Assembly (NCBI GenBank): GCA_016795105.1
Contig: JAEUIH010000006.1
Coordinates: 124,001-188,000 of the forward strand
Reading direction: 5' to 3'
Source of the DNA: Planctomyces sp.
GTDB taxonomy: Bacteria; Planctomycetota; Planctomycetia; Planctomycetales; Planctomycetaceae
Length of the DNA: 64,000 bases
Below the pieces are notes generated by a model, which saw nothing but the letters and a program-made list of their open reading frames with translations, was not told where the DNA came from and did not search any database. Each line of letters starts with the position of its first letter. The first letter of the stretch is position 1. Positions 16,819 to 24,336 of this stretch are shown here, piece after piece. The position numbers were made by a program, and so were the translations under genes.

Positions 16819-17595
16819 ATGGGACGGATTCGAAAGAGCGGTGGGTATCGGCAGCTGGCTTCATTCCAGACGGCGACCATGATTTACGACGCCACCTACT
16901 GGTTTTGTGAACGCTTCCTGGACAGTCGTTCCCGAACAGTTGATCAAATGATCCAGGCGGCTCGATCTGGTCGGCAGAACATTGCAGAAGGTAGTCGTGC
17001 AGCTGCAGTCTCTTCGCAGTCAGAACTTCGCCTGATGAACGTGGCTCGGGCCAGTATGGAAGAACTGTTGCTCGATTTCGAAGACTACCTGCGACACCGA
17101 AAACTGCCTCTCTGGTCGTCTGACTCGCCGGAAGCGGCTGCTGTGCGACAAGTCGCACGCCGCAGTCATCGGTCGGATCAGTCGGATCAGTCGGATCAGT
17201 CGGATCTGACCGATCTGACCGATCTGACTGATCGGCAGCGGTGGAGCTGCTACCGGGACTGGCTGGAGAGTGACGATCCTGGAATACGAGCAAACGCGGT
17301 CATCTGTCTGATCCATCAGGTGAACTATTTGTTGGACCGCCAGCTCTCTGCACTCGAGTCCCGGTTTATCAACGAGGGCGGATACACTGAGCAACTTGCG
17401 AACGCTCGGCTCAATGTGCGACGACACGACCAAATTAGCCAGGGCGAACAGCTAAAGCCAAAAATGGCCGGTCCATGTTGTTCGCGATGTGGCCGGGTTA
17501 TGGTGCTTCGCATGGCAAAGCATGGCCGAAACTCGGGCCAGATGTTCTGGGGATGTTCAGGATATCCGGACTGCGTGGAAACTCAGCCTGCATGA
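16819..17595 (+). CDS. Four-helix-bundle 'suffix' protein with topoisomerase-type zinc ribbon
   Basis: A 258-residue protein. Residues 1-115 and 145-210 match the four-helix-bundle family related to 23S-rRNA intervening-sequence proteins and Avd: GGYRQLASFQTATMIYD, QAARSGRQNIAEGSR and SELRLMNVARASMEELL. Residues 118-140 are SDQ and DLT triplets encoded by the same 9-mer that forms the array before the gene. The C-terminus (216-258) is a C4 zinc ribbon like those of topoisomerase I, with Cys221, Cys224, Cys246 and Cys252 (CSRCG and WGCSGYPDC), suggesting nucleic-acid binding. This domain order is that of 'four helix bundle suffix' proteins. Biological role is unknown. The stop codon touches the stop of the convergent nitrilase gene with no base between. 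Confidence 0.88.
   Translation: MGRIRKSGGYRQLASFQTATMIYDATYWFCERFLDSRSRTVDQMIQAARSGRQNIAEGSRAAAVSSQSELRLMNVARASMEELLLDFEDYLRHRKLPLWSSDSPEAAAVRQVARRSHRSDQSDQSDQSDLTDLTDLTDRQRWSCYRDWLESDDPGIRANAVICLIHQVNYLLDRQLSALESRFINEGGYTEQLANARLNVRRHDQISQGEQLKPKMAGPCCSRCGRVMVLRMAKHGRNSGQMFWGCSGYPDCVETQPA
17172..17235. repeat. Intragenic 9-bp array with inverted halves
   Basis: Seven GATC at exact 9-bp spacing (17176 to 17230) lie in frame inside the four-helix gene. The first three units are GATCAGTCG, identical to the main unit of the upstream array; the next units are GATCTGACC/GATCTGACT, close to the reverse complement. The two halves can therefore pair into an imperfect hairpin. The product is an SDQ/DLT linker. 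Confidence 0.93.
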
Positions 17596-18960
17596 TCATT
17601 CAGGACGATGATGAGGAATCTGAGCTCGGAAGTCGCCGAGGCTTTGCCAGTAGAGTGGTTTCGACAAATCGGCTTCGTGGATTGCGATGGTGCCGAACTC
17701 TTTGGCCTGAGCAATCGGGATACCCGCATGATCGTAGATCGCTGAAATCATCCAGTTGGCGGACACGTCAGTGTAAGTGCTGCTGATCAGCCAGACGTGA
17801 TTTTCACAGGCTCTTGCCTGTGCGAGCATAGGATTGCAGCCCCACACTGGCCATGCGATGATTTCTGCTCCGTTGTTGCTGAGTTCACGAGCGACTTCAG
17901 GGAAGAATCCATCATAGCAGATCATCATTCCGACCCTGCCGAATCGAGTTTGGAAGACCGGGTAATCGTGTCCCGGAGTAATGCCGGCTTCGATTTCACC
18001 TCTCGGTAAAGTGACTTTGCGATATTTTCCGGCGATCGAACCATCGGGGCCCAGGAGTACTGCCACGTTATAGATCAGGTGTTGATCGCGTTCGACGAGT
18101 CCGGCGACGATGTACATATTGTGTTGTTTGGCAAGCTTTCCGAAATAGTCAGTGGAAGGCCCTGGGACAGGTTCTGCAACTTCCGGGAAGTCTTTGCCAG
18201 TTGCGAAATATGTCAGTGTTTCGGGCAGCACGATCAGGTCGACTTTTTGTTCAGCCGCCTTCTTAATCAAAGGTGCAAACTGCTGACACTTTTCAGCGGG
18301 AGTCGTTCCTGCGGATGGGCAAAAATGAACTGTGGCCATCCGCACGATTCTGGGTTGGATCGGGTCAGATTCAATGAGAGTCGGAATGGTCCATTCGATC
18401 CGTCCTGAAGGCTCCCAGCGGTAATGAAGCTCCACCAGAACCTGCGTCGCAGCTTTTGGGGCGGCGTAAGTGCCTGCAACGAGAGTCCAGTCGCCTCGCT
18501 CATCTGGTTGGTCGTGTACATATTCTGGTTCTGCCTGTGGGATATCTCCGGGGCGATAGGTTGGAAACGATGGTTCATCGCGGCGAACGGAAGCACCATT
18601 CTTATCCTGCCACCTGAGACGAACGACGGCTGTTCGGCGAGTTGTTTCAATTCCGCTGGACCTGCGCCATGTCTCAAAGCGATATGTCTTTCCACCTTGA
18701 ACGGGAAGGACTTTTGTCCAGGTTCCCATCAGGCCTTCTCGTTCGTCTGCTTCGACTACGAGCGTTGGCTGCTGATCCGGGCCACCGGAATTTGTTGTTG
18801 AGAACACTGGACGGATCTCATCACGGGGCGTAGTCGAGATCCATCCGTGAGCGTCGGCGTCCGGGCCTTTTGGCAAAGGCGGTTCCGAGGCCAGGAGCAG
18901 CAGCGACGTGAGTACGCGAAACAGAATTGCGAATGGAAACGTCAGTCCGGCGAATGTCAT
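17596..18960 (-). CDS. Nitrilase-superfamily (carbon-nitrogen) hydrolase with N-terminal beta domain
   Basis: A 454-residue exported protein. Residues 1-25 are a signal peptide. Residues about 65-200 form an extra beta-rich domain (GKTYRFETWRR, WTLVAGTYAAP, ATQVLVELHYRWE), similar in layout to carbohydrate-binding modules. Residues 205-454 are the C-N hydrolase domain with the Glu247 (VLPETLT), Lys315 (KYRKVTLP) and Cys348 (MICYDG) triad. Family members hydrolyse amides or nitriles; the substrate here is unknown, and the extra domain plus export point to an extracytoplasmic amide. The start ATG overlaps the chrA stop (ATGA), making it the third gene of the ribBA-chrA operon. Confidence 0.9.
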   Translation of the reverse strand: MTFAGLTFPFAILFRVLTSLLLLASEPPLPKGPDADAHGWISTTPRDEIRPVFSTTNSGGPDQQPTLVVEADEREGLMGTWTKVLPVQGGKTYRFETWRRSSGIETTRRTAVVRLRWQDKNGASVRRDEPSFPTYRPGDIPQAEPEYVHDQPDERGDWTLVAGTYAAPKAATQVLVELHYRWEPSGRIEWTIPTLIESDPIQPRIVRMATVHFCPSAGTTPAEKCQQFAPLIKKAAEQKVDLIVLPETLTYFATGKDFPEVAEPVPGPSTDYFGKLAKQHNMYIVAGLVERDQHLIYNVAVLLGPDGSIAGKYRKVTLPRGEIEAGITPGHDYPVFQTRFGRVGMMICYDGFFPEVARELSNNGAEIIAWPVWGCNPMLAQARACENHVWLISSTYTDVSANWMISAIYDHAGIPIAQAKEFGTIAIHEADLSKPLYWQSLGDFRAQIPHHRPE

Positions 18961-20336
18961 CGAAGGAACCTCTCAGCCTGCAGGAACAGAATACCGAGTG
19001 CGCAGCAGATCAGCAGCGTCCAGCCGATCCCGCGTTTGTACCAAAAGACTATTACAGAAGCGATGGTGGTCATCGCCAGAGCCGGAAGACTGAGCGATTC
19101 GAGTATTGGCACTGGAAATCGGAACCAGCCATTTTCAGGGACTTGAACCTGGGAGAAAAGTGTGTTCATTGCGAACCAGAGTGTAATGTTCAGAATGACG
19201 CCAGCTACGGCGGCACTAATTGATGTCAGCATTCCCCTGACAGTTCGACTACGTCGCATTCGTTCGACGAAGGGCGCGCCGAGAAAAATCCAGTAGAAGC
19301 ACGGTACAAATGTAACCCATGTGGTCAGGCAGGCTCCCAGGATTCCGGCTAACAGGGGATCGAGGTTTCCCGGGTTTCGATAAGCACCCAGAAATCCAAC
19401 AAACTGAACCACCATGATCAGAGGGCCTGGCGTTGTTTCGGCCATGCCCAGTCCATCAAGCATTTCTCCTGGTTTGAGCCATCGATAATTGTCGACTGCC
19501 TGTTGAGCGATATATGCAAGCACTGCGTAAGCTCCGCCAAATGTCACGACGGCTGTTTTGCTGAAGAAGAGTCCTTCTTTCAGAAACACGGAGTCATCCG
19601 GGGCGAAGTATGCGAGCAACAGGATGGGGAGCCACCACAAGGTCAGAAAGACCGCAGAGACCCTTAGAGCACGCGACCACGTCGGCGCTGGTGCATACAA
19701 CTCCAATCGCGGATTGGACTCAGGCACAGCCTGCGAAGAATGGGCAGCCTGTTTTGAGGACTCAGCCTGTGAAGCCTGAGCGGACGCAAACCAGTCCGGA
19801 AAGAATCGTTCGCTGATCAGCCCGATGAGTGCTGCGGCTGCCACAACAAATGGAAAGGGAATCGCGAACAGGAAAACGGCAAGGAACGAGCATCCTGCAA
19901 TCAGCCACGAATACCGACTGCGCAGGACTCGGCGAGCAATTCGAATCAGCGATTCAGCGATGATTGCGACAACAGCCGGCTTCATTCCAAAGAACAAAGC
20001 GGTGATGAAAAAAGTCTCCTGCCAGAGAGCGTAAATGATACTCAGCACCATCATGGTGACGAAGCCTGGCAGTACAAACAGAATGCCGGCCATCAGGCCG
20101 CCGCGAGTGCGGTGCATGAGCCAGCCGATGTAAGTCGCCAGCTGTTGAGCTTCGGGGCCGGGCAGGAGCATGCAATAGCTGAGAGCATGAAGGAAGCCGG
20201 TTTCGTCAATCCATTTTTTCTCGTCGACAAGGATGCGGTGCATGACGGCAATCTGTCCTGCCGGTCCGCCGAAACTTTGCCCTGCGACTCGACACCAGAC
20301 CGCAAACGCATCCTTGAAGGAGACTGGATTTGTCAT
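18957..20336 (-). CDS. chrA: Chromate transporter ChrA (two-domain, long chain)
   Basis: A 459-residue membrane protein of the CHR family, which exports chromate. Both CHR halves are present: the N-terminal one with QSFGGPAGQIAVMHR and LPGPEAQQLATYIGW, the C-terminal one with VVTFGGAYAVLAYI and TTPGPLIMVVQFVGF. A hydrophilic Ser/Gln-rich stretch near residues 190-215 links them. The start codon overlaps the ribBA stop by 4 bp and its own stop overlaps the nitrilase-type gene, so the three genes are probably translated in series. Sulfate-like anions are other possible substrates in the family. Confidence 0.93.
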   Translation of the reverse strand: MTNPVSFKDAFAVWCRVAGQSFGGPAGQIAVMHRILVDEKKWIDETGFLHALSYCMLLPGPEAQQLATYIGWLMHRTRGGLMAGILFVLPGFVTMMVLSIIYALWQETFFITALFFGMKPAVVAIIAESLIRIARRVLRSRYSWLIAGCSFLAVFLFAIPFPFVVAAAALIGLISERFFPDWFASAQASQAESSKQAAHSSQAVPESNPRLELYAPAPTWSRALRVSAVFLTLWWLPILLLAYFAPDDSVFLKEGLFFSKTAVVTFGGAYAVLAYIAQQAVDNYRWLKPGEMLDGLGMAETTPGPLIMVVQFVGFLGAYRNPGNLDPLLAGILGACLTTWVTFVPCFYWIFLGAPFVERMRRSRTVRGMLTSISAAVAGVILNITLWFAMNTLFSQVQVPENGWFRFPVPILESLSLPALAMTTIASVIVFWYKRGIGWTLLICCALGILFLQAERFLR

Positions 20337-21580
20337 TGCAGATTTGAGTTCGGGCGCTGGATTGAGGCTTCGGGCAGCAGGTGTCCCATCTTATCTTTCT
20401 TGGTCGCCATATAGACGGCTCGATGTTCGTCGGGTGGTGCGATGATCGGAACCTGTTCTACGACTTCCAGATCAACGCCCGTATAGACAAATGCGTCTGT
20501 CTTCTTGGGATTATTCGTAAGCAGTCGGACCTTTGTGAGCCCAAGATCCTTCAGGATTTGCAGGCCGACCATGTAGTCTCGCATATCGGCCTTAAATCCG
20601 AGTCGATGGTTGGCTTCAACCGTGTCAAGGCCTTCATCCTGCAGCTTGTAGGCCTTGAGTTTTGCCATGAGGCCGATACCCCGTCCTTCCTGAGGAAGAT
20701 AGACAACGGCCCCGGTACCTTCATTGCAGATCATCTGCATGGCCATCTTCAACTGATCCCCGCAGTCGCAGCGGAGTGAATCGAGTACATCGCCGGTGAA
20801 GCAGGACGAGTGCATTCTTACAAGAGGGGCTGGTACGCTGGAAAGGTCGCCCCATACGAGGGCCAGCGGTTCCTGAGCCTCATGAGCCACTTGATACGCA
20901 ATGACTGTTGGATTACCGAATCCCGCAGTCGGGATCTCTACGGACACCGCTCGTGTCACAAGACGTTCGCGGAGACGTCGATAACGAATCAAATCTGCGA
21001 TTGAAATCATCGGGATCGAATACTGTTTGCTGATGTCCTGCAGTTCACGAAAGTCGGCCATCCCATGGCCATGAGGACTGCAGATTTCGATCAGTGCGCC
21101 AACCGGACGGCGACCGGCCAGCCGGACCAGATCCACAGTAGCTTCGGTGTGACCCGCTCGACGCAGCACGCCTCCGTCCATAGCCAGCAAAGGATTTACA
21201 TGTCCGGGAAGCAGAAAATCTTCCGGAACTGCATTGATGTCTGCGAGAGCACGGATCGTCTTTGCACGGTTTTCAGCGCTGACCCCGGTTCCTGCGGTGA
21301 CATGATCGACAGCTCGGAGAAAGGCAGTGCGGTTGGGCGCTGTATTTGCGCTTTCTTCAACGACGGGGCGGAGTTTGAGGCGAGCGACATCATCCGTGGA
21401 CATCGGGACGCACAGCGTGCCGCGACCGACACGCAGCATGATATCCACCTGTTCCGGCGTGATCGAATCCGCAGCGCAAACGAAGTCACCTTCGTTTTCT
21501 CGATCTTCGTCATCAACAACGATGATCAACTCTCCCCGACGGAGAGCATCAATAGCCTGATCAATAGAGTGCAGTGGCAC
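20333..21580 (-). CDS. ribBA: Bifunctional DHBP synthase / GTP cyclohydrolase II
   Basis: A 415-residue fusion for the two entry reactions of riboflavin synthesis. Residues 1-205 are 3,4-dihydroxy-2-butanone-4-phosphate synthase (DDEDRENEGDFV, DHVTAGTGVSAENRAKTI, RAGHTEATVDL). Residues 210-415 are GTP cyclohydrolase II with the zinc ligands Cys260, Cys271 and Cys273 (SSCFTGDVLDSLRCDCGD), the active loop YLPQEGRGIGL and TNNPKK. It leads an operon with chrA and a nitrilase-like hydrolase. I looked for an FMN riboswitch in the 233-bp leader and saw none. The remaining rib genes are not in the window. Confidence 0.95.
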   Translation of the reverse strand: MPLHSIDQAIDALRRGELIIVVDDEDRENEGDFVCAADSITPEQVDIMLRVGRGTLCVPMSTDDVARLKLRPVVEESANTAPNRTAFLRAVDHVTAGTGVSAENRAKTIRALADINAVPEDFLLPGHVNPLLAMDGGVLRRAGHTEATVDLVRLAGRRPVGALIEICSPHGHGMADFRELQDISKQYSIPMISIADLIRYRRLRERLVTRAVSVEIPTAGFGNPTVIAYQVAHEAQEPLALVWGDLSSVPAPLVRMHSSCFTGDVLDSLRCDCGDQLKMAMQMICNEGTGAVVYLPQEGRGIGLMAKLKAYKLQDEGLDTVEANHRLGFKADMRDYMVGLQILKDLGLTKVRLLTNNPKKTDAFVYTGVDLEVVEQVPIIAPPDEHRAVYMATKKDKMGHLLPEASIQRPNSNLQ

Positions 21581-21682
21581 GACTTCTTTTCCTCAATCGC
21601 AGATCGATTCGGAATACTCTGCGACTCATAATGACATTACGCATTCCATAAACTGTCAGAATTGTACGCTCATCGCGTTGTG

Positions 21683-21707
21683 GAACCAATCTGGGTTCGA
21701 TTGGTTC
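21683..21707. promoter_or_regulatory. Inverted repeat in divergent ribBA / aldolase promoter region
   Basis: GAACCAATC (21683-21691) and GATTGGTTC (21699-21707) are perfect reverse complements with a 7-bp spacer, about midway between the divergent start codons at 21580 and 21814. It could be an operator or a leader hairpin. No T tract follows. Confidence 0.4.
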
Positions 21708-21813
21708 ACTCGGAACACAATCAAAATCCGGTCGGAATTCTCGTTTTAGTGAATTCCCGAAGATAGAATAGCGGTTTTCCTGGAAGGGTTCAGCAGTGAT
21801 TTTGGGAGCGGAG

Positions 21814-22785
21814 ATGACAGAGGTATCAAGGGTTTCAGGCCTGATTCAGAGAAATCGCCGGATCACGGGTATGTCTGCGGTCCTGCTGCCCTTTTTCAGC
21901 GATCATTCCGTGGACTGGGTTTCATTTGAAAACCACATTCAGAGGACGCTGGACTCGGGGCTGACGCCCGCCGTCAATATGGACACAGGCTACATCAACC
22001 TTCTGGACGAACGTACTCGACTGGAGGTCTTGCGCAGGACCCAGGCAATTGCGTCGGGACGGATGTTTGTGGCCGGTGCATTTGTGAGCGATCGTCCGGG
22101 TGCTGAATTTCAGGCAGGGGCCTACGCTGCCGTGATGGAAGAGATCCTGCGATGTGGTGGTACGCCGGTCATCTTTCAGTCGTTCGGACTGACTCAGCAG
22201 TCAGACGAAGCCATCCTTCAGTCCTATCGAACACTGGCGGGATATTCCGATCGCTTTATCGGTTTTGAGCTTGGTCAGATGTTTGCTCCATTCGGAAAGA
22301 TCTACTCGATTGATGTGTTCAGGGGTCTGTTGGAAATCCCACAGTGCATTGGTGCAAAGCACTCGTCTCTGCAACGTGATCTGGAATGGGAACGTTTGTT
22401 CCGGAGAAACGAAATTCGCCCCGACTTTATGGTTCTGACGGGGAATGACCTGGCTATAGACATGGTGATGTATGGAAGCGACTATCTGCTGGGGTTGAGT
22501 AGTTTTGCGCCGGATTTATTTGGGCTGCGAGACAGAATGTGGTCCGCAGGTGATTCAGATTTTTATTCGCTCAACGATGTGCTTCAGTACCTGGGCTTCT
22601 TTGCATTTCGAAACCCCGTACCGGCTTACAAGCATTCCGCGGCGATGTTCCTTAAGCTGCGGGGATGGATCTCTGAAGACGAAACGCATCCACGAAGTAT
22701 TCGACGTCCTGACAGTGATCGGCACGTATTGAGGGAAATCATTGAGATGCTTCGTCCGTGGGAAGAAAGACTGGTTGTGACATGA
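21814..22785 (+). CDS. Dihydrodipicolinate synthase/N-acetylneuraminate lyase family aldolase
   Basis: A 323-residue TIM-barrel protein of the DapA/NanA family. The Schiff-base lysine is in IGAKHSS, and the early [20 protein letters not shown] block corresponds to the substrate-binding GTTGE region of DapA, but with altered sequence. So it is probably not a true DapA; sugar-acid or keto-acid aldolases are more likely. I prefer ATG 21814, preceded by GGAGCGGAG, over a GTG six codons upstream. Its stop overlaps the ruvX start (ATGA). Confidence 0.8.
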   Translation: MTEVSRVSGLIQRNRRITGMSAVLLPFFSDHSVDWVSFENHIQRTLDSGLTPAVNMDTGYINLLDERTRLEVLRRTQAIASGRMFVAGAFVSDRPGAEFQAGAYAAVMEEILRCGGTPVIFQSFGLTQQSDEAILQSYRTLAGYSDRFIGFELGQMFAPFGKIYSIDVFRGLLEIPQCIGAKHSSLQRDLEWERLFRRNEIRPDFMVLTGNDLAIDMVMYGSDYLLGLSSFAPDLFGLRDRMWSAGDSDFYSLNDVLQYLGFFAFRNPVPAYKHSAAMFLKLRGWISEDETHPRSIRRPDSDRHVLREIIEMLRPWEERLVVT

Positions 22786-23309
22786 GTCTGCCGTCAGAAG
22801 GCGTATTGATCGGGATCGACTATGGCACAAAGCGTGTCGGTGTTGCAGTCAGTGACATGTATCAGAGGTACTCAAGTCCGTATCAGAATTACCAGCGACA
22901 GGGACTTCAGCCGGATGAACGCTTTTTTCGGAAGGTTGTCAATGAATTTCGGGCAGTAGGGCTGGTCGTTGGGCTTCCGATTCACCTGAGTGGTGACGAA
23001 AGTCAAAAGTCCGGAGAAGCTCGAAAGTACGCTGATTGGCTGTCTGCGATCACTGGTTTGCCTGTCGATTTTCAGGACGAGAGATTCAGTTCAGCGGCTG
23101 CTGAGTATCTGTTGCTTCAGGCTGAGATGACATCAAAGCAGCGAAAAGCCAGAATGGACAAACTGGCTGCTCAGATTCTGCTTCAGACTTACCTGGATGC
23201 ACGGCTTCCACCGGCACCCGCTGCGACTGTTGAGCCACAGTTTGACGAGATCGACGAATCAACTGAAGATGAATCAACTGAAGATACTGAACGTGGAGAC
23301 GATCAATGA
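22782..23309 (+). CDS. ruvX: Putative pre-16S rRNA nuclease / Holliday junction resolvase (YqgF/RuvX)
   Basis: A 175-residue RNase H-fold protein. The N-terminal [15 protein letters not shown] carries the first catalytic Asp, [12 protein letters not shown] the middle strand, and DERFSS plus [19 protein letters not shown] the C-terminal part. YqgF proteins process the 16S rRNA 5' end and are essential in E. coli. A short acidic Glu/Ser/Thr tail ([15 protein letters not shown]) is appended. ATG 22782 overlaps the upstream stop, and its own stop overlaps the next start, so translation of three unrelated functions appears coupled. Confidence 0.9.
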   Translation: MSLPSEGVLIGIDYGTKRVGVAVSDMYQRYSSPYQNYQRQGLQPDERFFRKVVNEFRAVGLVVGLPIHLSGDESQKSGEARKYADWLSAITGLPVDFQDERFSSAAAEYLLLQAEMTSKQRKARMDKLAAQILLQTYLDARLPPAPAATVEPQFDEIDESTEDESTEDTERGDDQ

Positions 23310-24289
23310 TGTGCACAAGATCAATGTCGGGGCTTGCAATGCTGTGTCTGTGCCAGATGTCGGAGGCCACTGTTTCGGCCAACGTCACTGTTTCGGCCAA
23401 CGTCGCTGTTTCGGCCAACGTCACTGTTTCGGCCAACGTCACTGAGGAGGTGCCGTATTGTGAGGGAGTCGCTCCAGCTGCGGGCCGTACGATTGAGCCA
23501 CCATCCGAAATATCTTCGGAGGCCGTCTCGGTGAAGGAACTTTCAACACCGGAACTTGATGCCTGGACTCATCAGTCGAATCTCTATTTTGTCGTGGGTC
23601 AGCTTCCTGCGGACAAAGTGATACGGATTCCTCGCCTGGCGAATTCCGTGAAATCGATTTACTGGAAGATCGCAGCCGACAACAAGATGAATCTTCGTCC
23701 GGAACCTGCAGAATGGCTGATTGACCTCGCACCGCTGCCAGCAGATGCATCTGCGATTCTTGTTATGGAACTGGATGGGCCACTGACATTGTTCAGCGAA
23801 ACACTGTCAGATTCACCTGACAAGGAAGGGGTCATTCGCCTGCCTGCCAGCCATGCGACAACGAGTGGAGCGAATCTGCGATACGAACCTCAGCCCCACA
23901 AGAATACGGTCGGATACTGGAGTATTGAGAAGGACACGGCATCATGGAAGTTTCAGGGAACTGAGGCTGGAGACTATGAGATCGATATTCTTCAGGGCTG
24001 CGGCAAGGGGCATGGCGGCAGCTCTGTCAAACTTGTTGTGACAGACAATACGGCTGATACTCAGCAGGAACTCAGTTTTGAGGTTCAGGAGACGGGCCAC
24101 TTTCAGAATTTTGTCTGGCGGAAGCTGGGTACGGTTCGGATTTCTTCAAGCGGCAAACAGACGGTGCAGTTAATTCCTGTCCGCAAAGTTGCCGGCGCAG
24201 TCATGGATGTCCGAGAAGTCCGAATTGTTCCAAAGGGAACCGATCGGACCTTCGAACCTCAGCTGCAGGATCCAGGGGCATTCAGGTAG
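23306..24289 (+). CDS. Secreted protein with repeat-bearing N-terminus and CBM-like C-terminal domain
   Basis: A 327-residue protein whose ATG overlaps the ruvX stop. A short hydrophobic stretch (SGLAMLCLCQM) is followed at residues 23-46 by four copies of VSANVT (one reads VSANVA). Residues about 75-170 resemble the C-terminal beta domain found after alpha-L-fucosidase-like enzymes (LYFVVGQLPADKVIRIPRL, WLIDLAPLP). Residues 195-310 look like a carbohydrate-binding beta-sandwich (VGYWSIEKDTASWKF, GDYEIDILQGCGKGHGG, VRIVPKG). No catalytic domain is present, so it may bind polysaccharide on its own. The signal peptide is unusually short, so export needs confirmation. Confidence 0.65.
   Translation: MMCTRSMSGLAMLCLCQMSEATVSANVTVSANVAVSANVTVSANVTEEVPYCEGVAPAAGRTIEPPSEISSEAVSVKELSTPELDAWTHQSNLYFVVGQLPADKVIRIPRLANSVKSIYWKIAADNKMNLRPEPAEWLIDLAPLPADASAILVMELDGPLTLFSETLSDSPDKEGVIRLPASHATTSGANLRYEPQPHKNTVGYWSIEKDTASWKFQGTEAGDYEIDILQGCGKGHGGSSVKLVVTDNTADTQQELSFEVQETGHFQNFVWRKLGTVRISSSGKQTVQLIPVRKVAGAVMDVREVRIVPKGTDRTFEPQLQDPGAFR
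23372..23443 (+). repeat. 18-bp coding tandem repeat, four copies
   Basis: Four adjacent copies of GTTTCGGCCAACGTCACT (one base changed in copy two) encode VSANVT x3 and VSANVA x1 just after the putative signal sequence of the secreted protein. Near-identity at DNA level, including third positions, implies recent expansion. Confidence 0.95.
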
Positions 24290-24336
24290 ACGCGTCTGGT
24301 ATTGTGGTGGTTGCTGAATTGCAGAGAGTCGCGAAA

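Noticed and set aside
16469-17293. A long minus-strand open frame encoding LIG/LIR/IRP repeats
   Set aside because: It exists because the 9-bp unit has no stop in this frame; it is antisense to the DUF1501 end and the four-helix gene and has no independent coding support.
16819-17595. Avd subunit of a diversity-generating retroelement, or an rRNA intervening sequence
   Set aside because: No reverse transcriptase, no template/variable repeat pair and no rRNA gene in the window; only the protein fold is shared.
21581-21813. FMN riboswitch upstream of ribBA
   Set aside because: None of the conserved riboswitch blocks is visible; only a simple 9-bp inverted repeat.
23372-23443. CRISPR-like or regulatory direct repeat
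   Set aside because: Repeats are contiguous, in frame and encode VSANVT; they are coding repeats.
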